DNA of 64,000 nt, taken from NCBI GenBank assembly GCA_918807975.1, contig OU964929.1:10867197-10931196 (forward strand). Reading direction: 5' to 3'. The stretch is from Aplidium turbinatum. Its lineage: Eukaryota; Chordata; Ascidiacea; Aplousobranchia; Polyclinidae. Position numbers and translations under genes: made by a program. Below are positions 44,860 to 56,900 of this stretch, in pieces (within the stretch, counting starts at the first letter, position 1; each line of letters starts with the position of its first letter). The notes under the pieces were generated by a model. It had not been told where the DNA came from and made no database searches. It saw nothing but the letters and a program-made list of their open reading frames with translations.

Positions 44860-46400
44860 GCTCCAAAAAGTATATCCATAATTCCTGATGAGTCGAACAC
44901 GTCAAATCGGGTATTCACTCTGATAATATATCTTCGTACCAGTCTTGACGGAAGCGAACCTGTGGATGTATTTGTTTTGTTGAGCTCGCTATTCTTACGG
45001 CGAATGGCATCTATGATTCTCTGAAGAGCTGCCTAAAATCATTGTGGCATGTCTACAACATTTTTATCTTCTTGTTTGATTGGTGTTGTATGTGATGGCG
45101 AAGCTGTGATGATAGGTCGCAAAAATCGGTGTAGCAAAATGGCTTCGTGATTAATTTCCAGACATTGTGGTGTGGTATTGTGCAACTATAGATTGGAACT
45201 ATCGGTTCGTCATGCTGTAAAATTAGTCAGTAATTTGAATCGATTTCGATCTTTTATGGACAAACGCTATAGCCTTTACCACGCTTCTCCTAACAATAGC
45301 AGGGAATTGGGTGAATGTGCAGCGGCTGTTGAAGTGCAGTTGTTGAAAATCGGAAGGGTAGGCCTACTGGACACACGTTGGGTAGCCTCGAGTTTCCGCA
45401 CAGTTAGTGCCGTCTGGAATGATTTCCCAGCACTTGTCGAATTTTTCAAAAAGGGGGCTATTAGCGACACAAGAGATTCTCGGGAACGTGCGAAATATCC
45501 ACGGATTTCTTGTTGGACTTGGCTTTGATGTACGAATACTCGCAAGAATTATCCGAAATAGCCTAAGCCTTGAACTGTAAAACAGAGCATGTATAGGCTA
45601 CTATTTGAGATGCAGATAACAAAATTAATAATCTTGCAAACTTATTTAAAACACGAAGGAACGAACCCGGACGACATTATGGCATTGCTAAGGATGCTGA
45701 AGGAAACTTAGAGTTCAAAGGTGTAGAATTACATGTAAACAATTGCAGAAATAGCCCGCTAATCAATCCTCGCATCTTCTACACTGTAAATCAAAAAGTG
45801 TAGTTTTAACCACTTCTAGGGGTGTCCAAAAATTCCGCTTCTACTTTTTCATTCCCACCTTATAGCCTATTGGGAAAGATGGTCATTTCCACCCTACCAA
45901 AGGGTGGTATTTTCCACCCAACAGCGAAGGGTGTATCACTTAGGAAATTCAATCCAAGATCGCTTGTTAAATTCAACAGACTTGTCATTTATTAACAGCT
46001 GAAAAATACTTGATTCAACTATTTGGCCAGAGGACACAGTAATGACACACGGAGAAAACGAAATCATTGAAGTGGCAAAGAGATTGCGCTTAGATGAACG
46101 CGAAGCTGCTGTGAGAGGACTTCGTGAATATATAACTACGAAAAGAAGATCCCAGAGTCTTCAAAATTTGATAACGTCACTATAATCCCTTCCAATTTCA
46201 TCGAGCGAGTGTGAGCGCGGATTTTCACAAATGAACCTCATACTGACATCTGACCGTGCTTCTCTACACACTGTAACTGTTTCAAGTTTACTCTTTATGA
46301 GAATGATCCGTCTTCCACTGAGAAATTTTTAACCAGCGAAGTATGTTGGATTCTGATTACGCCATGGACGTAACCTGGCAATTGAGACCCGAAGTCGCCA
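44860..46400 (+). mobile_element. Decayed hAT-type transposase (KIAA1586-like)
   Basis: The plus strand gives VFTLIIYLRTSLDGSEPVDVF-like sequence near 44920, then LCNYRLELSVRHAVK, HASPNNSRELGECAAAVEV, LLDTRWVASSFRTVSAVWN and, near 46190, SSSECERGFSQMNLILTSDR and LLFMRMIRLPLRNF. The order and motifs (CSNHRLEL, RWVASS, SECERGFSQMN) match the hAT-derived family that includes human KIAA1586. Several stops and frame changes, and an AT/CC-rich insertion at about 45780-45940. It seems to be the substrate into which the flanking hAT elements landed. Confidence 0.7.
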
Positions 46401-46918
46401 GAGGTTTTATGGTTTTGAATACGATAAGTGTCTTAAAAATTGTAGGCTATAACTTGAAAAATCAAAAATCAAAAGTGGAAAAAACTAAAAACAATTTTTT
46501 TTCTTTTTTTTTCTAGGCTATAACTTATATTTTTTTGTATTATTGTTTCACTAAAATATGAATATTTGCATTGAATAACGCTATATACCATCTATAGACC
46601 ATGATACTTACTTTAGCAACGTTTTAGGTACATCAAGTGTGTTGTTTCAAAGTCTTATAAAGACATATTTCTGAATTTCTTCTACGGCACCTAGCGCATT
46701 TGGAAAGTAAAAAATTAGCACTCCGGAAGCTAATCTTCTGGAAATCCACCACTGTTCTCTTCCATATGACCGTCAGGGCTCTGGAGATAGTTTTTTTCAA
46801 AGGGATTTCGCTGAAGAGGTAATTTTTTGGTTTTCGAGTTTTGTGTCTAAATGGTCTTCGTACTAGTCCACAAGGCCTATGAGAGGGGGGTACGGAAAGT
46901 ACGAAGTACCCTTGAGGG

Positions 46919-49900
46919 CAGGGGCGCGGGAAGTAGGGGTGCTCAAGGGGCTGCAGCCCCCCCTAGAGCAAATTCAGCCCCCCCTGGAATTTTCAATAAT
47001 TTCTTCAGCCCCCCTACAAAATTCTGACAATTTAAGGTAGGCCTACATAACATATTTTCTGAAAATTATTTGAACAATAATTGCTACGATGATTCGAGTT
47101 CCTGTTAAGCCTAAGTGTGGCCGCGCTCATCATTCGCAATAAAGAGTCGTCAATCACAGAAAGCTATACCTCGCAGTAGCGGTACTAGCCACCCTCCCTA
47201 CTAACACGGCGGTCCATCATTTATTGGACATCATTCTGCAAAATTTACATTTCATGCGTAGCCTACTTCTAAACATTACAATAATGCATGATATTGCTTT
47301 GTCATATCTGACCGACATGACAGAAGATAAGCAATGAAAGGAGACGCAGTACGTGCAAAGACATTCAGCTTGGTAAAACAAGCAAGCACGATGCGGCTTT
47401 AATTTGCGATTACCTGCAGCGGTGAAGTTTTTCAGCCTGCAGAAGCCGTCGCAAGAAAGCTCCAAAACAAGAAGATCTTTGCTTCTTCAGCTTTGGAAGC
47501 AATCACCATTATCCACAAACTGATCAAAAATGTCAGAAAAGATGAATCCGTTTCCAAGCTTATGGAAGGAGCGAACATCTTTGCGTCTGTCAATAACCTA
47601 AAGACGCCAAAGGATCCCCGAGTGAGCAAAACTCCAGCAATATTTCGAAACACAGAGGAATCGAATGCTTTGTCGTCTGCGGGAGAAGGAGCGTGGAAAC
47701 GGCAATACATCGAAGCCCTTGATTTGGTTCAAGCTGAGCTTGATTAAAGATTCGACCAGGCGGATCTGCTTACAGCAGCCAACAGAGAGGCCCTTTTGAG
47801 CTGTGCAAATGGTGAGAAAAGATCTGATACTGAGATCAGCTTACCCGATGCGATCAGAAAAGATCGCCTAAAAACGGAACTTACTTTGTTCAGCGTTGTT
47901 GTAAGACAGTGGAAAACCGCAAACTCCGTTCAAAAGGTTGCTGAGATATAATCGCAACTAAACCCTCAAACACTAGATCTTTTCAAAGAAACAGTGAAAA
48001 TTCGTGAAGCTCTGCCTTTGCCTCTCGGTTTAAACTGCATCATCACAACGTTCTTTTGCTGCTCTAAGACGCCTGAAAACGTGGTTGAGAAGCTCAATGA
48101 CACAAAAAATACTTAGGCTACTCATCCTGCGTTGATGCATGTCCACCAAAACATTTTGGGACACTGTCGATGTCAAAGAACTCATGACTAGAGATGTAAA
48201 TGCAAAAAAAACGAACCGTTTTTTTTTTTCAAAAAAAACTTGAGCCAAAAAAAACACTCGTTTTTTGTTTTTTTTTCATATTTTTCTGGAAAAGTTGCAA
48301 ATTTTTTGCAATTTGCAGCTTAGTTTCATTATAGTGCTCTTGAAAAACATTCAATTACTAAAAATGGTTTTATTGGTGTGCTGAAATGCCTAAGTGTCTG
48401 TGTTTGGCACACAGCATATGTTTTTGCGTAGTCCTATGTTGTTTCGCATTCCCAGGCATGTTTGTTGCAGCAGACCTGACAAACATTGAATTAATGCAAT
48501 TTGATACATGACATAATGTAGATGAGTTAATTTATTTTTCCTTTTATGGAAGTTAGCCTATGATGTTAGTATACTGTGGTACAGGTTATTCTTGTACACA
48601 CTCAATGGGTTGACGAAATTTTGGCAAAAACAAGATGGCAGTATTCAGAACACACATTGCCTTGTTTGTGGTAATTTACTAATGCAAGCTATTGCCAATA
48701 GCTTGTTTAAACATGTTTTGTAACTGATAGCTTACCAACGATGTATATGCTTTATAAATGTTGAAACAGAAGTATTTTTTTCGTGTGTTGTAAGATCTTG
48801 GACACTTCGTCATTGATGCTTCTTGCAGATTATTTGTGACATATAGTGCAAGAGATCTTATCACTGATATTTTTAGCTGTCATAAGTTAGTGCATTTGTC
48901 AGAAAAGGTTTAGCTTAATGTTCCTTTCAAATGCCCACCACCCATGTTGACTATTGCTAGTAACTACCAACCCTGAATGAAGAAATTTTCCCTTTAAAAT
49001 GGAGTTTTTCCAGCACTGCTCAGTGTTCACATAGTGAATAAATGCTTTATAATACTTTTCCTAACAAGTATAAAGTTTTACCCATATTCCGGCAATGCAG
49101 GATAAAGATACAAAACAAACATCAAAGATGAAAAGTTATTTTATTTGAGAACAAGGCCTACTGCTTTTTTAGATAAAAAGAAATTGACCTCTTGTCGTTA
49201 CCGTTACCCACCAATAAAACCATAATGCAAAACTTTAATTTTTTTTATTAGGTAGAGGAAAGTTTGACGAAAAGTTTGGCAAAAACATAATCGTGCTAAA
49301 GTCTCAAAGTCTTGCAAACTAGTTTAAATTGGATGGATTAAGTGCAACCATACTTCTTTTAAACATGTCTATGACAGCACAATGGTGTGATTAAGGGAAA
49401 AAAAGATGACTATGACATCATAAAGGAGTGTTGAACCTCTTCAGGGAAAATAAAAAACATCAAAATGTTTCCATCCCTCACTACATTTAAATGTGATTTG
49501 GGCTAAAAGTTGGGACTTTAGCACTACACTGCTTTTGCAAAACTTGTCATCAATCTTTCCTTTACCCAATTATTTTCTTTTTTTAATTTACGCATGATTA
49601 TTGGTGCGTAACGACAAGAGGTTAATTTCTTTTTATCTCAAAAAGTAGTAGCCAAAACTTGTTTTAATGTTCATAAACAGATAGCCTACCCCAGAAAACA
49701 TAGGGGTAGAGCTAAAAATTATCTAAATATGTTGAGCGGTTCTTGAGATATTGCCGTTTTTTTTATTGCTCCTTATCTATAAAGCCACCTAGTGGCTAAG
49801 GTCATTTCACTTATAACTCGAGAACCGCTTGTGTGATTTTCATCAAGTTTGCACCAAATGCACATCAACTGGAACAATCTCTTGACGTTGTACTGGAAAG

Positions 49901-50684
49901 GGTGTGGTGTGCTGGTGAAAAGTGTCTTTGTGAAGTAGACAAACAGGACACTGACCACCTGCTCATAACGTGACATGCCCATTAACCAAAATCCCAGTTG
50001 GCTTCGAAACTGTACGCGAGTGTGGTACTGCATTTAACAACTGCCTGGACCAAAGACAATACTTAAGATGTGCCAACCATAAGACACTGTGTTACTATTA
50101 CTATTTGAGACGATGAGAAATCTTTATGGCTCGTGTGTTGAGACTTGAGAGACATATTGTCTGATTTGAAATAAGTTATACGAGTTATGAGACTGTTTTT
50201 TTGTTGAAAAAGACGCTATTGCAATGAGTTTACCCTAATTGCTGCATATTGTGACATTTGATGTCAAAATAGGTAAAAAAAACAAAAAAACGAATAAAAA
50301 ACAAAAAAAAACAATAAAAAACAAAAAAAACGAGCTCGTTTTTTTTAAAAACAAAAAACCCGTTTTTTTACATCTCTACTCATGACACATGAAACGTGTG
50401 AGAGCTCATTTCCACAAACTGTCGTTTTCATATCACTTTCTAATTAATATGTTGGTTTCATTTTAATTTCTTGAACAGCTGGTTTGTTATTTGCCGTTCT
50501 TCATTTGTTACAATTTACAATGTGTGTGTTATGGCGTCGTTTTTACATAGGAGGTGACCGAATGCCACTACCAAATCTAAATGTTCCACTACATAAGGGG
50601 GGTCTGGGGGGCGAAGCCCCCCAGAACCTGACAACACTACGGCAGCTTCAGCCCCCCTAGAGAAACATAGTTCCCGCGCCACTG
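46919..50684 (+). mobile_element. hAT element, middle level, sister of the 42720 copy
   Basis: Ends CAGGGGCGCGGGAAGTAGG and AGTTCCCGCGCCACTG, with CTTGAGGG duplicated (46911-46918, 50685-50692). The plus strand 47400-48120 carries transposase pieces VARKLQNKKIFASSALEA, KNVRKDESVSKLMEGANI, DPRVSKTPAIFRNTEESN and ALDLVQAELD, parallel to the minus-strand pieces of the 42720 element. The more N-terminal catalytic parts seen there are absent here, so it is internally deleted. It is split by the element at 48189. Confidence 0.85.
48189..50378. mobile_element. hAT element, innermost level
   Basis: Ends TAGAGATGTAAATGC and TTTACATCTCTA, with CTCATGAC duplicated (48181-48188, 50379-50386). The subterminal parts are A- or T-runs with ACG. 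The 42720 element shows the unoccupied site near 43066 (GTCATGAGTTCTTTGACATC). No transposase frame recognised in its 2.2 kb. Confidence 0.85.
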
Positions 50685-51614
50685 CTTGAGGGCACAGGCC
50701 TGTGTTTGTTGGGGGGCCCGAAATTGTGGTTTTATGATTTACGCGCAAAAATTTTTGGTTAAAACCATTTTAAACGACAAATTTCAAGCATAAAAATTGT
50801 TATTCTTTAGTCCTGGGGGCCCGTAATCCAGCAAAAGAGCCCAGAAAGGTAATCACTAATCGAGTGCTTTGCAAGCAAATTAGGGGCCCAAAGTGGTAAT
50901 TTAATACTTTAGGTGCAAAAATGTTCTGTTAAAAGCACCCCAAATTAAATCATAAAAGTTAGTTATTCTCCTGTCAAGAGGGGGGAGGGGTATGGGGCAT
51001 GTGGTGAATGCAAAAGTTAATGAAGAAAGGTTATTGGTCAGATGATTAACTTGATTATATTTTAACAAGATGTTATGTTTGAGCCTAGGAAGAGAGCTTG
51101 GCTTGTACCAGATAGGCCTACATATAGCCTAACACTCAGCAACGTTAACGAATTTAACAGTAAACACACAAAAAAACATGAAAAAACTACTAAATCCAAC
51201 GTTTTCGACACCACATAGTGTCCTTTTCAGAAATAATTATAAGCTACATCTAAGACAAATAAAAAAATAAATTTAAAAATTTTACATTAAAGATGTAGCC
51301 TACAAGCGACACCTCTCAACAGCACCTTCAACAACTGACACACGAATTCAATGCAGGATACACAAATTGGCGAAGGATAGATCACATGAGATGCACAACA
51401 CAAAACACTAGCTTAAATAATAGTTTTATTACAGCCTGATACTATTATTGCGCACAGGTGTTCAATTCTGCAGTAAAATGTTGTGTGGTGTGCAATACGC
51501 TTAAGCAAACATCACACTTTTTGCCCAAGACAAAGTGGGCCCGGAGTGAGAGGGGGGCCCGGAATGACTCTTCGTACCCCTAGTGAAAATTTTTCTCAGA
51601 GGCCCTGCTAGTCC

Positions 51615-52990
51615 ACGTAGCTGGGAGACTTAGAATATTTGAATCAGTTTCACATTTTCCCTTTCTTGCACACCCTTCTTCAATGTCTCTTGCAGATCCC
51701 TACTGATCTCTGCTCCCAAGTCTTTCAGCTTGTTTAAGGGGAACGTAACCACTTTTTCAGCCAGATGAATGTTAGGATTCTCTTTGAAAAGATATTTCGA
51801 CTTACATTTCAATAACACTAAGAGCTTTACAAAGTTCTTTAATAGTTTTACATTTGTCATCAGAAAACTAAAGCTTTCGCCCAAGTCTAATCGTGGCCAC
51901 CCTTATTTCTTTACGTAGCTGATAGAAAAGGTAGAGCATCTTGAAGAACCTATTCTGCTGAGTCTTGCAATCATGGAAAAGAACATTCTTCTTTCCGTAT
52001 GAAGCAGAATTCTGCAGTTGTAAATTGTGTTCATTGCACCCAGCGGATGTTCTGAGTGGCTTCATTGCCTTGTTGACTTTTGCAACTGGAATTGTCTTCA
52101 ATTTTGTCAATCAATTCAATCTCAGAAGTTAACAAGCATAGGCCACGATACCTCTTGTGACTACGCGGCCTACTGCGCTTTTTCAACACTTTACAGTCGT
52201 GTTTCTCGGCAGCCGATTTGTAGCAAGAATTGACAGCGATAGACACCGTGCTTCGCCCATGAGGCTGGGCTCGTCAGTATCGCACCACTAATTCTGCCAC
52301 AATGATATTCGACCACCGCTTTACCAGTCAGTTTAACTCTTATCATCGTAAAATTGGTCCAACGTGATTCTGTATTGCGAGGACAATGTTGTATGATGCT
52401 ATATAGCGCTATAATATATGGCGCTGTTGAAACAAAATAAGTTGACTTGACTAGCTAAATGCGATGAATAGGCTACGTAGGCTACAAACAGAGGGTGTAC
52501 AGTAGCCTAGGCCTTTGAATAACGTACGTACAGCTTCACTAAATCATTTAAACGTTTTTAGATAGTAATCTTTTTCACATTCTGTCTGAAAACCCGAGTT
52601 TCTTGATTTTAAAATTTGGGTTTCACGTAGCAAAAAAAAATAGCCAAATTACCCAGGTTTCGGGTTCGGGTAAACCCGGGCTGGAAACACTCATGCCGCA
52701 TAAAGTTGATCGAAGAAATAACCTACATATTTTTTTCATAAACTTTTCTACAGCTTTTCATGAACATACAAGTCTGCTAGTCGGTTACATATAACTTGCA
52801 AAAATATTTTCCGGAGGGAGCAATTTCCCCCTTGACTACGCCCCTGTGTAGGCCTATACAGTAGAAGATGCCAATATATAAGTTGTTTGAAAACCATGGT
52901 ATGAAACAAATCATTTATTAACCAAAAGTAAAACATAAAAATGTAATCCTAATACTGAACGTAGTACAAATGTTTCACATATCTAAAAGC
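51615..52990. other. Decayed open stretches, no gene recognised
   Basis: Minus-strand frames at 51630-52246 (up to 84 codons, three frames in relay) look like a degraded coding sequence, possibly a transposase, but no motif is clear. Around 52600-52700 there is a GGGTTTCGGG/CCCGGGCTGG patch, and at 52815-52850 a CCCCCTTGACTACGCCCCTG piece typical of MITE ends. No host exon seen. Confidence 0.3.
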
Positions 52991-53300
52991 CAGAAAATAT
53001 AAAAACTCATTCACAGTTTAAAAATTTATATATTTCGTCGTCTGATTGGAGATGTGAAAATTAGAATTAATAAGAATATAAATAGCTAAAATCACGAGAA
53101 AATGACTGTAAGAAGTGGATAAATGTACAATACTTTAAAGCGTAAGCCAAAACTGCTGAAAACTAGCACTTTTTTTTTCAAAATGTTAGATTTGAAAATG
53201 TTCGATTGTTTAAATTTTCATTTTATATTATTTCTCGTTTCTAACGTAAGTGCAGGTGTTCACAAAACTTTGCACATTGACTACAAGAAAGGAACAGTTT

Positions 53301-53390
53301 CGCGAACAAAATGTGTCCTTTTTGCGTTGACTCAATGTCTGCAAAATTGGATCAATGCAAAAAAGACGGATTCTGCTAGTGGAGAATGCC
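53301..53390. repeat. Hairpin-family copy downstream of the synphilin gene
   Basis: CCTTTTTGCGTTGACTCAATG and TTGGATCAATGCAAAAAAG are inverted partners around TCTGCA. A diverged member of the family at 27605-27668. Confidence 0.5.
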
Positions 53391-53801
53391 TGGGGAAAAG
53401 AACATTGAAAGTTTTGTTACCCAGTGACAATGAAGTAGTCTTTCGCATTTAAAAAAAAATAACACGGTTTCAGAACAAAAATAGTTGGTTAATTTCAATA
53501 AACATTAGCCTTGCTTCAGAGTCCCAAATGACAGAAACTAAACTCATAATTTAGCAAATATTTCATCCTTAGCGTAAAATTTCAGTAGAATATAAATTAA
53601 ATTTATTAACACGAAAACAGTGTAGTTTTTGAAACGCTTGCTGAGTCATGAGTTTAATTTATATAGCAGAGTCATGAGTTTAGTTTCGGCAATTTGGAAT
53701 ACGTACTTTTTATTTAGTTTGATGTAGGCTGGTTTTCGTAAGCATTGTTGGTTTCAAACAAAACAATAACTTGCTTCATAGTGAAACAAAAACGGCATAA
53801 T

Positions 53802-53807
53802 TTATTG
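53802..53807 (-). terminator. Candidate poly(A) signal of the synphilin gene
   Basis: AATAAA on the minus strand about 190 nt after the stop codon at 53997-53999. Other matches lie further on, so the choice is tentative. Confidence 0.35.
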
Positions 53808-53996
53808 CACCAAAACCGGCGCCAGCCTTGAAACCGAATAACTATCACTGTGAAATATAAAGCTAAAAAAGAGATCAGATCAACTGAAAGAGAGCATTAT
53901 CCATCGGTACAAAGTCTACCCTATAGATTGGTAGGTGTAGAATACCAAAGCTTAAGTCACGCAGCAAAATAAACTGGTAGAAAATTACGCAAAATT

Positions 53997-56900
53997 TCAT
54001 TTCAGCTTGCCCTGAACTTTTCTCAAGAAACTGCTTTGTCGAGTCGGTATTTCGGTTTTTATTTCAGGAACTTCACTTAGTTTTCGAACCTCGTCATCAT
54101 CATCATCGTCATAGTTTTGCGAAATAGAATTCAGACTTTTCAATGAATCCATTCCTTTATTATTTCGTGGTATTGACCATGTATTAAAAAACCTGTGGGA
54201 AGAGTTAACTGGCCCATTATTAGGAAGAACAGGATCTCTGATATTTTTCTTCGTTTTTTCAAACTTATTGGCACTGTTTGATTTGGTTCCCGGTACCAAA
54301 GAGCCATTTTGAACTGATGATATCACACGGGGCTGTGAATAGGCTGTCGACATATTGGTGTCTTTTCCAGTTCGCTTTTGTAGCGGATCGTAGGTTCTTT
54401 TGTGTTTTCCTGTTTTATCCTGTTCTAACCAGTTTACCTTAGGATGACGTTTTGATTCGCCCGCATAACCAAACTGAGCCTCATTGGAGCTGTCATGGGA
54501 AGAACTTTCGTTACTGATATTGCTAGACGAGTGAGTGTCTGATGAGCTGGAAGCATCTTCGTTTTGTTGACGGAGTTGCACAGCGCGTCGATAGCTGTTG
54601 CTGCGCTGCGTGGAAGATCCAGTCGGAGTTGAAGGTGGAGTTCCTAAAAATTTTTATGATGATGAAGGTTGCAGCGTTTGAAGGGGGTAGACCTATCTTT
54701 GTAAACACAATAAATAAGAACAAATTAGTTTAAAATTAAGGGTTCTCAAATGGGGTAAATTTAGAAGCCTCCTACAAGTTAGTCTAGTTGTGAACAGAGC
54801 AAATGGCAGTTAAGCAAGTGGCAACTGAGCTGCCAACATTTCAGCAAGTGGTTGACGTTGGCAAATGATGACACTGAGCAAGTAACAACTGAGCAAGCCG
54901 AAACTTGGCATGTCACATGTCAGAAAATTCAGTTTAGCAAACGATGACCAAAACAAGTCTGATGCTAGCTGAAAATCTTATTTGCTGACTTATATAGTAG
55001 TTGAAATGTAAGCCTACTTGCTGAGTTGAAGCACTTGCTGAATTGTCGCATGCCAAGTGGTCCGATGACCAAATTTAGGCTCTGTTGGTGAATTTCATCA
55101 ATCAAGAGGATAAATTTATTTCAGCAGAAAAAGTGGACTGCTTGATAAATGTCTATAAACTTTTATCAATAGAGGATCCAGGGCATAGTAGCTTTAATTA
55201 CGGTGTATTTGCAAGGTCGGATTATTGTACACCTAGTCTACACATCATTGTGTTTTGTTGAAATTGCCCCTCTCGCAAGACTATTCTCTGGATTCACCCC
55301 TGAACACAGCTGCCACTTCGAAAGCGAGCAGTTTCTACATTCTACTTTCTAGAAAGTAAATCCAGAACAGTCGCATTGGTTAGCAGCAGTCGCCATAGCT
55401 ACAACAACAATATATTTATTTTAATTTTTTAAGTATTTTAACATTATAGTAGCCTATCATCTAAAATTTATTTATTTTTGAATTATCACACAGATATATT
55501 AATTTTCGTAACAAAAGGCTTTCTGACAAAATTTGCGCTCAAAGCAGTAACCTGTTGTTTCATTAGGCTACAAATTTACAAAAGAATTTAAAATAAGCAA
55601 ATTTACCTTCAGAGGTGTGCGGCGATAACGCTTTAGGTGAAACGTTATTCGAGCTAGCCCTTGATGATTTAAAGCTTTGATTGGCATGCTTATGTGATGA
55701 TTTCGATTTCAAATGTCCAGGAAAGGAAGAATTGCTGACCATGAATTTCAAAGTTCCTGTAGAAGAGACGTTAGATTTTTGAATGCTAGGTGGCGTGAAA
55801 GATTTAATATCGTTTGGAGTTTTTGCTTTGGTTTGGGTGTTTTTCCGGCTGTCGTCGTTTCTTTTATGTTGAGATTTTGGCACGGTTGCTTCTGTGGCTG
55901 TCTTTTGGTAGTGCTGCTGTATGGCGCTTTGCATCTTAGTAGGATTTTTTTGATGAGTCATTGCAGAAAGTTGGGTTGTGGCTCGCAAAGGCTCGTTTTT
56001 GACCCGAGGATTGTTCTTGGGAAGATGGAAGTCACCAGCACTCCGCCTGTCATGATTGTTAACGCCACGCGGGGTTGCAGGAGGCGGCAAATTTTTCGGT
56101 TTCGCTTCTCTTCCTTTTTCAACCAAGAACCATCTGCTAGCCGCAGCCATCCTTTCTCTGCAGCACAAGAAAAATACAAAATTAACTTTATAGAAATTAA
56201 GAAGCTTCACCATACTCACCGAATGAGTCTCGTTTGAATAAATATTTTAGAACTTTTTGCCAAGATTTTCTCATAGAGACAAATTTATTTTCACACGAAT
56301 CAGTTCAATCATCAACAGATAAAAAATCAATTTTGATTTGCTAGCAGCTAGATCATCTTCTGTTAAGGTTATTCAAATAGAATCAAATAATAAAATATAG
56401 AACATATTTGCAACAGCTCATTTTCCATAAACTATTACTTCATAACTTCTACGGGTTCCATGGTGGAGTCCTCTGTGCATAGTGAGATGGAAGGAGATGG
56501 TTGGTATCGGATGTCTCGGACCATGCGAAGCATTTCATCCATTGTCAATTTTTCCCATGGCTTTTGTTGTGCTGGTTCAGTGATGTCTAACGCACGAGAA
56601 CAAGAATTAGGTGTGAAAAAGCTTTCGTGTGTGACAAGCTAAGGTATACTTAGGGGCAATTGTCGATAAATGTAATAAAAGATGTTTTATTGTTTGTTCA
56701 AAAGTTCAACGTCAGTTAATGTTGTTAGTTGTGGGTTGTTGCTGTTACTAGCAATATTTCCGAACGGTATTAAGTGAATCTACTGTATTCGGGGCATTTT
56801 ATAATAGCCTTAGTATCTTTTGTAGGTTTTCGTTATTTAGCTATATTTTTTTCATCCAATGCTTGAACCAAAGAAATAAGCAAATAAAATAAAGTGCCAT

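Larger units (their letters stand above)
46871..51607. mobile_element. Outer hAT element of a three-level nest
   Basis: Ends CAAGGCCTATGAGAGG and CTCAGAGGCCCTG, with CTAGTCCA duplicated (46863-46870, 51608-51615). Without its insert (46919-50684) it is only about 1 kb, non-coding, with GGGGGGCCCG words near both ends. Confidence 0.75.

Noticed and set aside
55713-56237. 174-codon plus-strand ORF
   Set aside because: Shadow of synphilin exon 56157-55607 on the other strand; Cys/Phe/Arg-rich with no domain.
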